Assembly (NCBI GenBank): GCA_022661535.1
Contig: JAKULF010000010.1
Coordinates: 1,364,001-1,428,000 of the forward strand
Direction of reading: 5' to 3'
Length of the DNA: 64,000 nt
Source: Eutypa lata
Taxonomy: Eukaryota; Ascomycota; Sordariomycetes; Xylariales; Diatrypaceae
Below, in pieces: positions 43,471 through 56,064 of the stretch (position 1 is the first letter of the stretch; each line of letters starts with the position of its first letter). Under the pieces are notes generated by a model. That model was given only the letters and a program-made list of their open reading frames with translations, ran no database searches and had not been told where the DNA came from. The position numbers were made by a program, and so were the translations under genes.

Positions 43471-46400
43471 TGCCTTAGGGCTAATTAGCTAAAGTTGTTA
43501 ACTAAAGTCCCATATAAGGCGGAAAGGCAACACAGAGTAAAGTAAAAATCTTCATTAAGGATTCGATGCACAGATCAATAACAACAATGATACTCGGACG
43601 AAAAAGAAAACAAATGGGCCCGAGACTGGATGAGATGCCACTCGACTATATTGAGCAGAGGTTCCTAGAGAACTGATTCAAGATTATTCACGTGTCAATA
43701 ACCAAAATGATATAAGCTAAAGCTGGTGCCTGAAATAATAAGCAAGAAAATGACTTGTATGATAGATAGGGCGGGCAGGGTAGAGTAGGACGAAGTAGGG
43801 GGTAGGTCCGAGGGCTGAAAGGAAAGACAGAAGTGGCGCGAGACGGAAGATGGTTGGTTGATGCGGCTGCGGATGCTGATGCTGGCAACTATAACAATAA
43901 TCATGAAGTGAAAGAGATGGTGGGATGGGGTCACATCGATTCGGGATGGATATGCTAGTCTATCTGATGAGTATGTAGGTAGTAGGTAAATATGAAAATA
44001 CTTACGTATGTCTATATTATTAAGGTTTAGCTTAGCAAGGTTCTAGATCAACTAGAGCTCTACGACGTAGTATGAGCTTGAATTATGAATTATTACTCAC
44101 CCTACCCTGCCTACTTGGCTTGAATGGAGAGTCATAGAGTTTCATGGAAGAGGCTTGTGCACCAAACTCCATGGCCAAGAGAACTTTCACGGCTGGAGGG
44201 GCATTTACTAGAATTATTAATAAGTCTCCGGGCAAGCACTCCCGAGTTATGCAGGTGTGAACCTTTAGGTATGTAGTTATTATCGTATGTATGAATGGAT
44301 GTATGTATGTTTACTGTTATCTACTTCGTAGTATTGTCGGGATTCGGGACTTTAAGGCACCGGTTCCGGTCGTTGCCGTTGCCGCTTACATAACTATAAC
44401 TACGGGTGTATTCATTGGACCGATGTGAAGAAGCTACGTAGTCATAAGCTGTAGCGATGATTGTTCTGCTACGGAATATAAGTAAGGTCCATGGGTATCC
44501 TTGAATCGGGCAACGCACGTCATAGAGGACATCTGATATGCCTTAAAACAGTTGCGGCATATCTGTCACATGGGCGAAACAGACAAGAACAGGACGGGTT
44601 TGGAAGGTACAGGAAGTTTATTAGTAGTTTAAACTGGACATCGGCATAAAAATGCCGACTTCTTGTGACAAGAAGCAAATTAATGAGCCACACCGACACA
44701 ACAGCCGCGCGGCTGTGCCACAGTACATATCTGACCCCTTGATGCAGATCAAAAGTATCCGACTATTAACTAGCTCCTTTGAACTAATAGCCAATAAGGA
44801 CTCAGTTTCTTCATCACTACTACGCAGATGCCAGATATGTGCGCAAACCCTGTTTAGATGATATCGGAGTTAGTGGAATATGTGTGTAATAACCAATGAG
44901 TGGGTGCAGTTTTGCGATGAGCATTACTGTGCCGTCTTGACGCTTTTGTGATCTTAAGAGCATGACGTGTAAAATACAAGTGAACCCAATCTGAAAAATA
45001 CTAGTAGCGAGAACTTTGCGAAGCAGCATGGGGTCTAGTTTTATCCTGCAGGTAGGGGAATTGGCCATCATTATTACGGTAGAAGAATGTTACGCATGGC
45101 CAGGGACTGTAACTGTTGCCTACAGAAAAACATGTATGGAGATGTCGGTGACTAAGCGGAGTTGCTTCTACCCCTTTCCGTGCCTCCGGAGCGCATCCCG
45201 GACTTTGAATGCACCGGGATAATGCGTCCGAGGAGAAGATGTCCGAAGTCCGCATGGAAACTGCAACAAGATGCAGGTTGCTACTTGGACGGACGGCATC
45301 CTACTTAGTAGCGGGCTTCAACTTCGAGTACGGCAGCTCGCGCCAACAGCGCCACTGCCACCTCACCAAGCAAGCAGAACTCGCTCGTGGTCAAGGGCAG
45401 CTTCGGCAATATCTTTGGCTGCAAGTATCAAACGCGCTTATGGGGGCACCTAGGCGAGACCTCGAAGGGCGAGGACGGACAGACGGACAGTAGCAAGGTC
45501 AGTCACGGCTCCTGAGTGTGAGAAGGACGAGGCAAGGCGACGGGACCCTGATTTAGAGGGGCCAGCGGGCCAGCGAGCTGTCGCCTAGCTAATGTCTAGA
45601 AGACCATTGCGCCCGAGGAGTAGGCGAGGGGGACTCGAGAAGTGCATTAAGCATGAAGTTTCTTTCTCCTGAGGTATGGTGAATAGATAACTAGAAGATG
45701 ACGAAAAAGGGGGAAAGGGGGAGGGGAAGGAAGTACATGTGTTATATACGATACGTATGCATGCGTGTATGGAGCTGGCTTAGAGGTTGCCAAAGTTAAA
45801 TAGAATAGAAGAAAATATTATTAGAGGAGAGCTGATGACCCTTCGAATCATTTCAAGAGATATACTACTGTGCAATCGCAACTACGTGAAACGTAAAAAC
45901 ACCTGGGCCGATGATGGGTAGGTAGTTACTGAACATGCTTTTCTTCTTCTTCTTCTAGCTTTTGCCAATGCAAATATTCTATATATTAGGACATCCTGCC
46001 TCCCGCCTTCCTCTAATAAAGCAAGAAGAGCCCTTCCACGACAACAGCGTACAAATAGGACCTTAACAACGAAGGCAGCTGATATATATATCTCCGACGT
46101 ATGCATCATTACATACATCATCCGCAGGATCTCTTATGTATAAGCCGGGTCCGGTTTTCCCTGGTTCGTGCACACATACCTAGCATGCGTGCACGGCTGT
46201 CGTATCGTCTCGTATCGTCTCGTATGTCTGTCATAACTCGATCATGCGAGCCAGTCAAGCGATCCATCCATCCATTTCACCCCATAATTTTTCCCCTCCT
46301 TGACCGACCCTAGGTATTCATTCCAACATAGTCGAACACTCAACAACAAACAACATGCGCAAATAAAATCTTTGAAGAGAGAGCAAAAAAAAAAAAAAAA

Positions 46401-46545
46401 ATCAAAATCAAAATACCAAAAACGCCTAGCGATGCAGCTTTGTAATATAGATCCTCGGATGAAATATCGATCGGTTCAACTATCCACCGGACCATCTATC
46501 TCTATAGCCGGCCGGCCTGGTCGGCTAGACTAGTCCCCTTCCCTC
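43471..46545. other. intergenic, no supported gene
   Basis: 3.1 kb without a supported gene. A somewhat GC-richer patch at about 45290-45480 is open in more than one frame but gives no recognisable protein. An A-tract lies near 46384-46401 in the downstream region of SEC59. Confidence 0.5.
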
Positions 46546-49390
46546 CTAAACGCCAAGACTCTTAACGCAAGTCCACAAGACTACCGGCACAATGACATTG
46601 TCATTACCGCCAGTTAGCACAGCCTCCGTAAGGCTAGCCATAGTAGCGCACGCACAGGCCTTGGCAAGCGTGGCGCCATCCCACCACGACTCTAAACTAC
46701 CACCGCTACTACCACTATTCGGGTTCGTCTTCGTATTCGCCCCAGGAGACGACCATCCACCAATGCGCAACCACATATGAGAGGCGACGAGCCCCGCGAA
46801 TACAGCGGCCGCAAACGCGAGACTGCCCTCGAGGCTCTTGCCGCCGCCCCAGAGCCACTTGCGGTGGCCGTAGCGGCGGCCGATGAGGGAGGCGGCAGCG
46901 TCGCCGAGGCCGACACAAATGACGCCGGAGACCATGGCGACCTCGCGGGCAGGGAGCTCCCAGCCGTCTCGGTAGCTGTTCGTGTCCGTGGCCGTCGTCG
47001 TCCGAGGGAGGGAGCCCAGGGAGAGCCACAACGGGATGGCGCAACCGATCAGGAGAAAGATGTGGGAGACGACGACGGGGCCGCGGAGGTCGCGGCCATC
47101 GACATAGGGGGCGAGGAAAGACGCCAAAGGTTTCGAGAGCGGCGGGAGCTGGCTGGCGCGCAGGAGGTCTAGGAGGAGGAAGAGTATGAGGACGATGGTG
47201 AGGGCTAGCGCAACGAAGGCTGGGTCAATGAAGGTCAGTGGCAGGAACATGGCGACCATCATGAAGTGGAAGACCTTCCGTCGCGTGTCAACCTCGTAGA
47301 AAGGCGATAACCGGAAGACTACCATCAACCCCACTGCAATGACTATTACACAGTAGCCGCACATGAGCAGTCGTGTGTTGGCTTCGCCGAAATACGAATG
47401 GCGGAGTTGGGCGACCCAGCCCAGAGAAGTAGGATCATAACCCTTCTCGCGAGTTAACCGTTCAGGAAGACATATCCACCGCTCGAGATTATGGGTGACG
47501 ACCTGCCATCTAAAGGCAGGAAGGTCACCAAGCATATATCCCAGGGCCCAGCCTATGGCGTCATTGCCGCGGAGCGCCTCGGTTTTCACAATTTCCAAGA
47601 CACCAACGAATGGGATCGGTGCGAAGAGAGCGGCACCGATACAAATATAGACGTATGCGGCGTATTGCCACTTTCGGAATGTCGCCTCCTCCTGAGTAAG
47701 AGAGAAGAACGCCCGGACAGATGAGGAAGCTGATCTTTTCCTTCGGCCCGAGGGTGTATGAGCATGTGACTTTCGCAGAGGGTCCCCACCACTAGGAAGC
47801 GTGTGTCGACGCCGCGGCGGAGACGTTGTATTTTGGTCTAGTGAGTTGAACTGCAGACGTTTAGTCGCATCGGCAGCTTGAGAGCCTTGGTTCTGAAGCC
47901 CAGTAGGGGCGTCGGGACCATCAAAGTTGGTGGTGTTGACACGCAAGCCTCCCTTAGAGCTCCTATACTTGGCGGGATCGTCACTGTCGTTCTCGTCGTC
48001 TAGGCCTTCATTCGAACTGCAGGATGAACTATCTAGCGGCACATGAAATATGTCGTGTCTCACCTTCCTCCAGGGTATGATACTTGAAAGGAATGCTGAC
48101 TTTGACCTGGGTAGTGTTGATGCCCGCCGGAAACGCCATTTCGGGACGCGGGCTAGCGCTATTCCCCATAAAATAACCGGGCTGCAGAGAACCAGGATAT
48201 CAAGCCCTCCAACCCATAGCCCTGCTTTCAAAATAACGGCCTGGGGCGAGGACGACAGCAGGAGCACGTCGATCAAGGCGATGGACAACAGCTGCAGTTC
48301 TGTAGGGAGAAGGCTTGTTGTAGTTAGTGTGTGCAAGGTGATATATAAATTCACATGCAATGGGTAGAGTAGAGTAATGGTTTCGGGAGATATTGCAGTA
48401 GTTGAAGTTGAGGATCTCGATAGGTATAATGGTAGGAGCGACAGTATCCAATGTAGTGGTTCGGGCTCTGGATCAGCAGCTGCGGCAGGGATCAAAGCCG
48501 CAGGTAGAGAAGAGAGAGCTAGTACTATATTGGGGAGAAGAGCTGCTTCATTGTCAACGGCGATAAGTGATGAGACGAAAATCGTGATGGTAGGGGGGTA
48601 TAATAGTGGCGCAGGGTCGAAGGCTGTTGGTATAGATATAGGTATCGAGCTCGGCGTCGTTCGATTCCGGAAAGCCCATATTGTAAGTCGGACGGGATAC
48701 AATAGTATAAGTATAGTCGTAACGCCGATCGCAACACACAGCTCTGGGAGCATTATTAGCAATGGATGATCTTTACAACTATCCAATTGGTACTCTACCT
48801 TTATTCCACTTGCGCAATATTGGCTTGACGTCAGTGTTTGCTTGCACTATGACTCCGATGGAGCCAACGATGACAAGCTCAAACAGACGCCGAATGATCT
48901 CTTTTCTCCTCCTCCTCAGCCCGTCGACACCAACCCGCAACCCTTTACCTGGTGCGCCTTTCTTTAGATTGGGTGGTATTCCTCGCCCTTCCTCCTCCAG
49001 AATAGCTGGGGAGGGGATAGGCGTTGAGGTTCCTGAGAGAACCTCATTCCGCCCTCTCAATCCTTTGTGCAATCGCTGTCTTGGGGCAGGAAGACCCTTG
49101 AGGAAATGTTCATCATCGGCTTCAGTACCGCTACAACTGCTAGGGGTCTGTTCTCTGGAGATGTCGGGGAACGCTGTTGGTGACTGAACGCTACCATCTC
49201 CGTCATGTTGGGCATAGGAGGTCGAGGATGATGGACTGAGGGCGAATTTGTCGGAGTTCTGATGGTGGTAGGGTTGGGGTGTTCGTGATAGGAGTCTTAG
49301 AGCGTCATTTTCATGCTCTCTTTCGCGGATATTTGAGCCATCTGAAGGGGAATCAGAAGCTGCACCGGGTGGACGGAGATTCTTAGGCAT
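46546..49390 (-). CDS. SEC59: Dolichol kinase (Sec59)
   Basis: Spliced product of 929 residues from exons 49390-48799 and 48743-46546; the 55-nt intron has a GCTAAT branch site. It phosphorylates dolichol with CTP in the ER membrane, supplying dolichyl phosphate for N-glycosylation, O-mannosylation and GPI anchors. The first 150 residues are hydrophilic, Ser/Pro-rich and basic. Many hydrophobic segments follow, interrupted by a long Ser/Arg-rich loop (about 430-550). The C-terminal kinase core includes DTRRKVFHFMMV, VICVGLGDAAASLIGRRYG and WGGGKSLEGS (about 811-837), the expected CTP-binding and catalytic region. It ends with EAVLTGGNDNVIVPV, typical of the family. The long N-terminal extension is larger than in yeast Sec59 (519 aa). 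Confidence 0.95.
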
Positions 49391-49859
49391 AACGAGACCT
49401 GGCGGCCAAGGTGACAGGCCTTAACTAAAGCATAGGTCTAAGATTTTATGCAATTGATTAGGGACTCGATAGCGGAGTTCATCGCATATGTTTATTTCTT
49501 GCAGTAGATGCCCTCAAGTAGGTCGAAACGATGTATAATCGAATAGAAATTGAATAACCTGTTTTAAAAAGAGCGACAGAATTTGTGATGGGTGATGTAA
49601 AATGGTTCGTAATGTGATTATTCGTTCCTTCACATGTTAATGGGATGGTGGAGTGTGGAATAACTAGATAATTTATTGGACTGCCTCTCAGCCCTTTATA
49701 AAGCTAAGCAAGCCAAAAGGTAAAATGAATACATTCATTATAATTCACTATTATAATACTTTGTATTATTTACTTTCATTATATTTTATTAATTATTTCA
49801 TAACTTTTTAATCAATTAAAATGCCGGATTTTACCTTAAACTTTTACATTTTTAACGTC

Positions 49860-50960
49860 GTTATATAATCGCTTTAAGTTTTTTTTAATTATATTTTTTT
49901 TTAATTATTAATATATTATATATTTTACTTTTTAACATTAATTATTAAGTTTTTTATTTAATCGTTATTAAATATTATTATATAACTTATAAAAAGTTAA
50001 TTAATACGTAAATTTATAACGTATATATTAATTTATAATAATAATAACGTTAATATTTAATTTAAATAATTTTATTAATAAAAGTTAAAAAAATAAAATA
50101 ATTAATTAATTTATATTTATTTATTTATTTATTTATTTAAATAATTAATAATATTATTATTTAATTATATAAAATTATATAAAATTATATAAAATTATAT
50201 AAATATAAAGTTAATTATATAAAATTAATTAAATATAAAGTTAATTATACGAAGTTATATAAATAATTTTAAAATATATTAAAAAGTAAATAAAAATTAT
50301 AAAATAATTATTATTTATTTTAATTAATAATTTAAATAAATAAATTATTAAAAGTAAATAAATTATTAAAAATAAATAAATTATTAAAAGTAAATTATAC
50401 GAAATTATACGAAGTTATATTTAAAGTTAATTATATAAAGTTAATTATATAAAACTTATATAAAGCGATATAAAGTTAAAATTATATAAATAATTTTAAA
50501 ATATATTAAAAAATAAATAAAAATTATAAAATAATTATTATTTATTTTAATTAATAATTTAAATAAATAAATTAAAAATAAATAAATAAATTAAAAATAA
50601 ATAAATAAATTAAAAATAAATAAATAAATTAAAAATAAATAAATAAATTAAAAATAAATAAATAAATTAAAAATAAATAAATAAATTAAAAATAAATAAA
50701 TAAATTAAAAATAAATAAATAAATTAAAAATAAATAAATAAATCGAAAATAAATAAATAAATAAATTATACGAAGTTATATAAATAACTTTAAAGTATAT
50801 TAAAAAGTAAATAAAAATTATAAAATAATTATTATTTATTTTAATTAATAATTTAAATAAATTATCGAAAATAAGTTATTAAAAGGTAAATATAAAGTTT
50901 TATAAAAATAAATATTTTTATCGATAAACGTTATCGGGCAAAATAACGTATTTATAAGAT
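49860..50960. repeat. AT-rich tandem-repeat block with RIP-like signature
   Basis: About 1.1 kb consist almost only of A and T. The few remaining C and G residues are mainly in CpG, with some CpT/ApG; TpG is essentially absent and CpA nearly so. This is the footprint expected of repeat-induced point mutation, which changes CpA to TpA. A segment of about 90 bp occurs three times, near 50253-50344, 50480-50572 and 50769-50862. The copies differ mainly by C/T and G/A transitions. The block also has a 19-bp tandem array and a 10-bp ATAAAATTAT array near 50168-50207. No open frame survives. Confidence 0.85.
50571..50761. repeat. 19-bp tandem array (about 10 units)
   Basis: The unit ATTAAAAATAAATAAATAA repeats about nine times with exact 19-bp spacing. 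It ends in a variant unit where ATTAAAAAT reads ATCGAAAAT, that is, TA replaced by CG. Confidence 0.9.
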
Positions 50961-52160
50961 AAGTTAACCCTTATCTATACGTTAACCCTTAAGCAATCTA
51001 CGAAGTAAGCGATAACGTTAGCTAGTTGTACAATACATTATTTAACTTACATGCCTTAAACGGCTCACGTCTCTTCTATCAATAGACCAACGTAATTAAT
51101 ATTCATAAGTATGAAGAGCTACTTTCTCTAGTTATACCGATTATGACCTTAAAAATATTGTACGTATTCCCAGATGTTGACAGCTCTACATAGTATTTGA
51201 CTAGCGTTACTTCGTATTAACCGTAGCTGGTAGCTGCCCAGGTACTAACGTTAGCCCATAATTAGCGCCTGTAGATTATCCTTATCGCTTATCAACTTCC
51301 GTATACAAGCTTTGGAGAGACCACTTAGGACAACTTCAGTCTTGTCCTTAATTCATTCATACGTAATATGCTCCCACCAATTTCGTAACACATATCGTAC
51401 CCACATACTACAATAGTTGTATACTTACATTTTGACTAAAATATGTTGAAGAAGGATTTGGATTCCAGATGAGCGCCACTACGTTAGAAGAAGAAAAGGG
51501 GAACTTGGCGGATCAGGGGGTTTGTCGACACGATACCTAGACTCTGGGCTTGCTTCTAATCTGGAACCCAAACTAAATTCATACGGAAAATATCAAGTTC
51601 TATATGGACTGTATGGGTGGGTGAGTCAACAGCTAGTTGTAGGGCATTCATGAAGCTAGATGGTTTACTTCAAATCTATCGCTGGACTCTTGGACGAAGA
51701 GAAGTATACAATCTAGTAGCATAGTCTAACGCTGTCATGAGCCAATACCTGTAAAATTATGAAGTGTCACTCGCTAATCCAACCTAAGTATAAATATGTC
51801 TATTTCCCTGAACTCAACGATGATACATGGTAAAGACTGACTGGAATGGAGATACCTTCCCTCCCACACGTTGCGGTGTCCTTCATTCCAATATCCTCCA
51901 AAAAAATAAAAACAAAAACAAAAATAAAAATAAAAATCACTTGAACTGCAATCTTATTACAAAAGCGCCCAACAGACCCCCAGATTTTTACCCCTAACAA
52001 ACTCTATCCAAAAGCGTACACGACCAAGACTACTCACACACTTGGACCATCTATACTAGAGCTTGGATGCACGCTCTACCCTTTGGTAATCACCAGCTAG
52101 TCTCGACGTCCATACCGAGATAGTGGCATATCGTCGACCACGCTGCTGATCAATGCCGGT

Positions 52161-53744
52161 CTACTCGCAACTCCAACTCGACGCCAGGTTTGGGTCTCCC
52201 GACTGGTACACATTTTCGCGTGGGTATCGGCAATGGGCTCTCTTGAACCCCACGCCTGCGCTCTGGGTACCGTTTACAAATGAGGTACCGGTTATCGTCT
52301 CGGGCGCGACGTCCTGCTCAACCCAGCGGACCATGGCCATCAGCACGTTCTCATCGGGATCTAGCGACGCAAGCGTCCTCTTCGTGTTTCCGATGAAAGA
52401 AGCTCCCGGCCCGTCCGAGCAATGTCCCATACCAGCAATGCGGAAGAAGCGGTAGAAGTCGTCCAGTTCATCAGCTGAAAGCTTCATCGTTTGCGATACA
52501 TGCTCGTAATACATCGGCGAGACTTCACTGGAAATGATCCCGTCCACCGAACCGTGGTAGTGAAGTAGCTTGACGCCCTTCTCTTGGAGCGGTGACAGAT
52601 CTCCGTTCCAGGTTTCGACGTTGAATGGGTTCTGGTTCGAAGCCGTGGTGTAGTTCTCAGGAACCAGGCTTTCGGGGTCCCAGTTCGAGTCGTTGAACAC
52701 AACATAGCGGAACCAGTCGGATTCATCAAAAGGTGTTCCACCATAGTAGGCCGCCACTGCTTCCGTGCCTTCCGTACCCGGTGGCATACGGGGATAGGAG
52801 AAACTGCCGTCTTCACCAAACAGAGGGGAGTATATGCCGCGGACAGTATCAGCTTGCGTTGAGGTAAGGCATGCGCCCGTTTCCCCGGGAGCGCAGATAA
52901 GGCCATCGGGGGTGTAGTTGCAAAGATCCGGCACTTCGATAACACCATCGAGGACCCCATCGAGCCCGTCGCACTGAGCTAGGATATCTTCGTGGATCGT
53001 GGGCCACATGTCCAAAGGAACAAAGGTAGGCGACCCTTCAGTCCCAGTGAGAGGAAGGAAGTGGCAACTCCATGAAGTGAGGTTGTTGAAGTTGATTGCC
53101 GGGTCCCCAACAACGATCCCGTCGAAATCGTCTGGGAAGTCCTGGGCCTCTTTCAGACCCTGCCGCCCGCCAGATGAACAGCCAAGGTAGTAGCTCTTGG
53201 TGTATGGCCTCTGGTAGAAAGACTTCGTGACTTCCTTGCCGACGACTACTCCCGTGTGCAATGCGCGATACACGTAATCTTCGAGGACATCCTCGTTGTA
53301 CAGGTAGTACTCTCCGCTCATACCGTCGTGGCCATTGTTCGTGCCAACAGCGGCAAAGCCAAGGGACGTCGCATACTCGACATCCTCGTATTGGATGCAG
53401 CCACCCAGGCCGCCATTTCCGGTGCTCAGGAAGCGTCCAGTCCAGGACTTTGGAAGCCAGGACTCCATGTAAATGCCGGATCGGTGGGAGGTTTCAACAG
53501 TCAGGGCCACCCGGCAGAGGTCAGTAGTGACGGCTTGGGAGGTTCGGTTGCAGGAGGGCTCGCTGTCAGGGAACTCTATGACCGACCCGGCCGGGACGAA
53601 CTCGGTGAGCACCACCTGTCCGCGCGGGACGTGCAGCGAGTTTGCGAACGAAGCGCATTTTCGCTCGAAGCTCCTGTTGAACCCACCGAACCCGGAGACG
53701 AGGAGCGGCAGAATGCCAAACGTGAGTTTACTTGCGGTCCTCAT
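52161..53744 (-). CDS. Secreted tannase/feruloyl esterase family hydrolase
   Basis: Single-exon gene of 527 residues. An N-terminal signal peptide (about residues 1-21) predicts secretion. The family's CS-D-HC motif is complete: C189-S190 in YYLGCSSGG, D401 in HGSVDGII, and H441-C442 in GMGHCSDGPGA, where the two cysteines join the catalytic Ser and His by a disulfide. A calcium-loop-like CDGLDGVLDGVI lies at about 258-269 in the lid region. Such enzymes cleave ester bonds of plant polyphenols: gallate esters (tannase) or ferulate/coumarate esters on cell-wall polysaccharides (feruloyl esterase type B). The exact substrate cannot be decided from sequence. Several NxS/T sequons suggest glycosylation. 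The presence of this enzyme suggests contact with plant material. It lies 1.2 kb from the AT-rich block. Confidence 0.95.
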   Translation of the reverse strand: MRTASKLTFGILPLLVSGFGGFNRSFERKCASFANSLHVPRGQVVLTEFVPAGSVIEFPDSEPSCNRTSQAVTTDLCRVALTVETSHRSGIYMESWLPKSWTGRFLSTGNGGLGGCIQYEDVEYATSLGFAAVGTNNGHDGMSGEYYLYNEDVLEDYVYRALHTGVVVGKEVTKSFYQRPYTKSYYLGCSSGGRQGLKEAQDFPDDFDGIVVGDPAINFNNLTSWSCHFLPLTGTEGSPTFVPLDMWPTIHEDILAQCDGLDGVLDGVIEVPDLCNYTPDGLICAPGETGACLTSTQADTVRGIYSPLFGEDGSFSYPRMPPGTEGTEAVAAYYGGTPFDESDWFRYVVFNDSNWDPESLVPENYTTASNQNPFNVETWNGDLSPLQEKGVKLLHYHGSVDGIISSEVSPMYYEHVSQTMKLSADELDDFYRFFRIAGMGHCSDGPGASFIGNTKRTLASLDPDENVLMAMVRWVEQDVAPETITGTSFVNGTQSAGVGFKRAHCRYPRENVYQSGDPNLASSWSCE

Positions 53745-56064
53745 GGCAGCGACGAGGCCTCGTACCGCAGAAGACGATGTGATGGGAAGGCGTACGATAT
53801 AGTTGTCGCGACGCTATAGAGTGTTGGCGGGTATACTGGAGAGTATGCAGCAACCTTAGGATATAATGATCCAAGAGAGGAGAGTGAATCGAACTTCTGC
53901 TCGGGAGAATGGGATCTATTTTGTACTTGTTCGCGAGGCATACTGGCTTTTTGTTCTGCTTTGCGATCAACTCTATCCTAGGTATAATTATATCTAATTT
54001 CTTTTCTCCCATGGCATCTCAAGCATGGATAGAGGCTACAACAACAAGAAAATATCTCACAAGGTTCTGCCACAACCTTGACACCAAGGCGAGGCTTTTT
54101 CGTTGCGCTCATCGCTAAGTTCTATCGCTATCTCTGATATTGTAGGTAGTTCATAGCCCAACCCGTGGTTATCTATTTTAAATGGGTGTCCATTCCAAAT
54201 AACCACCGTAACTTGTTGATAGGAGATAACCTCTTTTGATTCGTCGAGTGGTACCCGAATAGGCAACACCACGTTTTTATTCGATCAGTAATCGCAGGGT
54301 TGCGTCATACTGTGACAAATTAGAACATTTGTTATCTGTTGCTGCGAGAGACTCTGCATTGCAACAGACGCATTCTCAGAATATCATTGGAGGCTTAGCA
54401 CAGCTCGAAATTTGATCCACCACCACACATTATCGTCTATACCTGTCAGGAGAGATAAGGAGGTAACAATTCGCCCAGAACTAGGTTTTTTGCATTCAAA
54501 TACTTCGCCGCAAAACGATTTGTAACAACGAATGACTAAGGCAGATAAGGTCAAGATGCGGTCTCTTGAACGAACATCCTAGCCACAGCGATATAATAGC
54601 CCTGTCCATGATTTGTGAATGCAATAGGGTCCCCCGGATTAGTAACTGCTTTGATATTGTTCAGCCGTGCGAAGTCCTGCTTACTATACCATCAGCTACT
54701 CTATTTGTCTCGCCCAGCTCTGTTCCCCCTGGTTTACGTAGCGCCGCATACGAAGGATTTCGGAGTTCACTGACGCAGATTTGAAAGAGGCCCCGATAAC
54801 CCCTGAATGTACGTGTGCCGCATCATCGCTGGGAAATGACGTTGTACCACCTTCCGTGTTTAAGCGTATCGACGACAGGTTCTTCACCTGCGCCAAAGCC
54901 TTGTCTTGATCCTATATGCCTTGGGACATTATTTTACCTTGCATTTGGTTTGAGTGGTTGAATAGGAAAACTGTGAGACCCAGAAACGACTGAAAAGGTG
55001 TAGCAGACGAAGAATGATCTATGGTGGTTTCTACATGTCGCGTGATAGACGCGACCACTTAAAAATCATTATCGCTAGGAATATTCATGCGATCCCTTAC
55101 GTTGACATTGAAGTCCTCAAGTCAAGCATCGTATATTCGATGTCCGTAGCACTGGTATTAACGGAACTAAGCACTGTAATCAAATGCAAGATAATATTGC
55201 GCAATGTTAAAGGCACCATCTTAGTTATATAGTGAGTATAGATAGGGGGCTGACGCGATGGTACAATGCAGGGACACCACAATGTTAGCCTTTGAATCCG
55301 AAGCCTGTTCATGGATAGTGAACACATTCCGTTGGTTGAGGGGGCTGGGCAGGGCATATAGCAATAAGTGATTATTGTCTAGCTCTAAATGCTCCCTACT
55401 AAGAAAAGACTTGGGGTAGGTAGAGACATAACGATCACTGGAATAGGGGTTGTACCTACTGCATCTGGTTGCATAAAAGTCTGCTTTAAATCAACTGCAA
55501 TGATATTAAACTTAGAGAGTGAGAGTGAGAAGGTCTCTCTTAGTTGCATATAAACATAAAGATAAGATTTAATGGTAGTCGATTCCTTTAGTTTCGCTAA
55601 CCTAGGGGCGTACAGAGGACATGACTACTCCATACCTCGACTTGACACATGATTACCAAGGTAACTTTATAAGATACTCACCTGAAAAGATGAGAGTATA
55701 TGGTTACATGGAGTATGAGGAGTTGGAAGTTTTGGTGTTACCGAATAAGATTCAATGGAATACAATGTGGTAATATGAACCGTGTCTGCTAACCTTTAGA
55801 ATAACCATCCTTGTAACTATCAGCACATATCTGGGGTGAATAGATAGGTAGTTCAAATTAGAGTAAAAAAATTCCTAGAATTCTAACGTCGGCCTATGCC
55901 CCATCTCGCTGACTTAGTTACCCTCCTCTGTGAGGGCCGTCACGAAATCATGTCTCTCCTCATAGTCCTCCCCTTTATAGACATGAAGACTATGTTCGAT
56001 GAAGAATATAACTCCACTTGCTACAACGACCTGTAGTCCACTGCCTCGCAACATACATATATCG
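53745..56064. other. intergenic, no supported gene
   Basis: 2.3 kb without a supported coding region; open frames are short and featureless. The part next to 53744 is the esterase promoter. Confidence 0.5.

Larger units (their letters stand above)
49391..52160. other. gene-free region containing an AT-rich block
   Basis: 2.8 kb between SEC59 and the esterase gene. The centre (about 49860-50960) is almost purely A+T with tandem repeats and is described separately. The flanks up to about 52160 have ordinary composition but no supported gene. Confidence 0.7.

Noticed and set aside
45290..45480. GC-richer patch open in several frames
   Set aside because: Possible short peptides are Ser/Ala-rich without motif, and stops or missing starts bound each frame; no gene model could be built.
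50165..50960. Possible CRISPR-like array in the AT-rich block
   Set aside because: The repeats are directly tandem without unique spacers and are low-complexity AT sequence in a eukaryotic genome.
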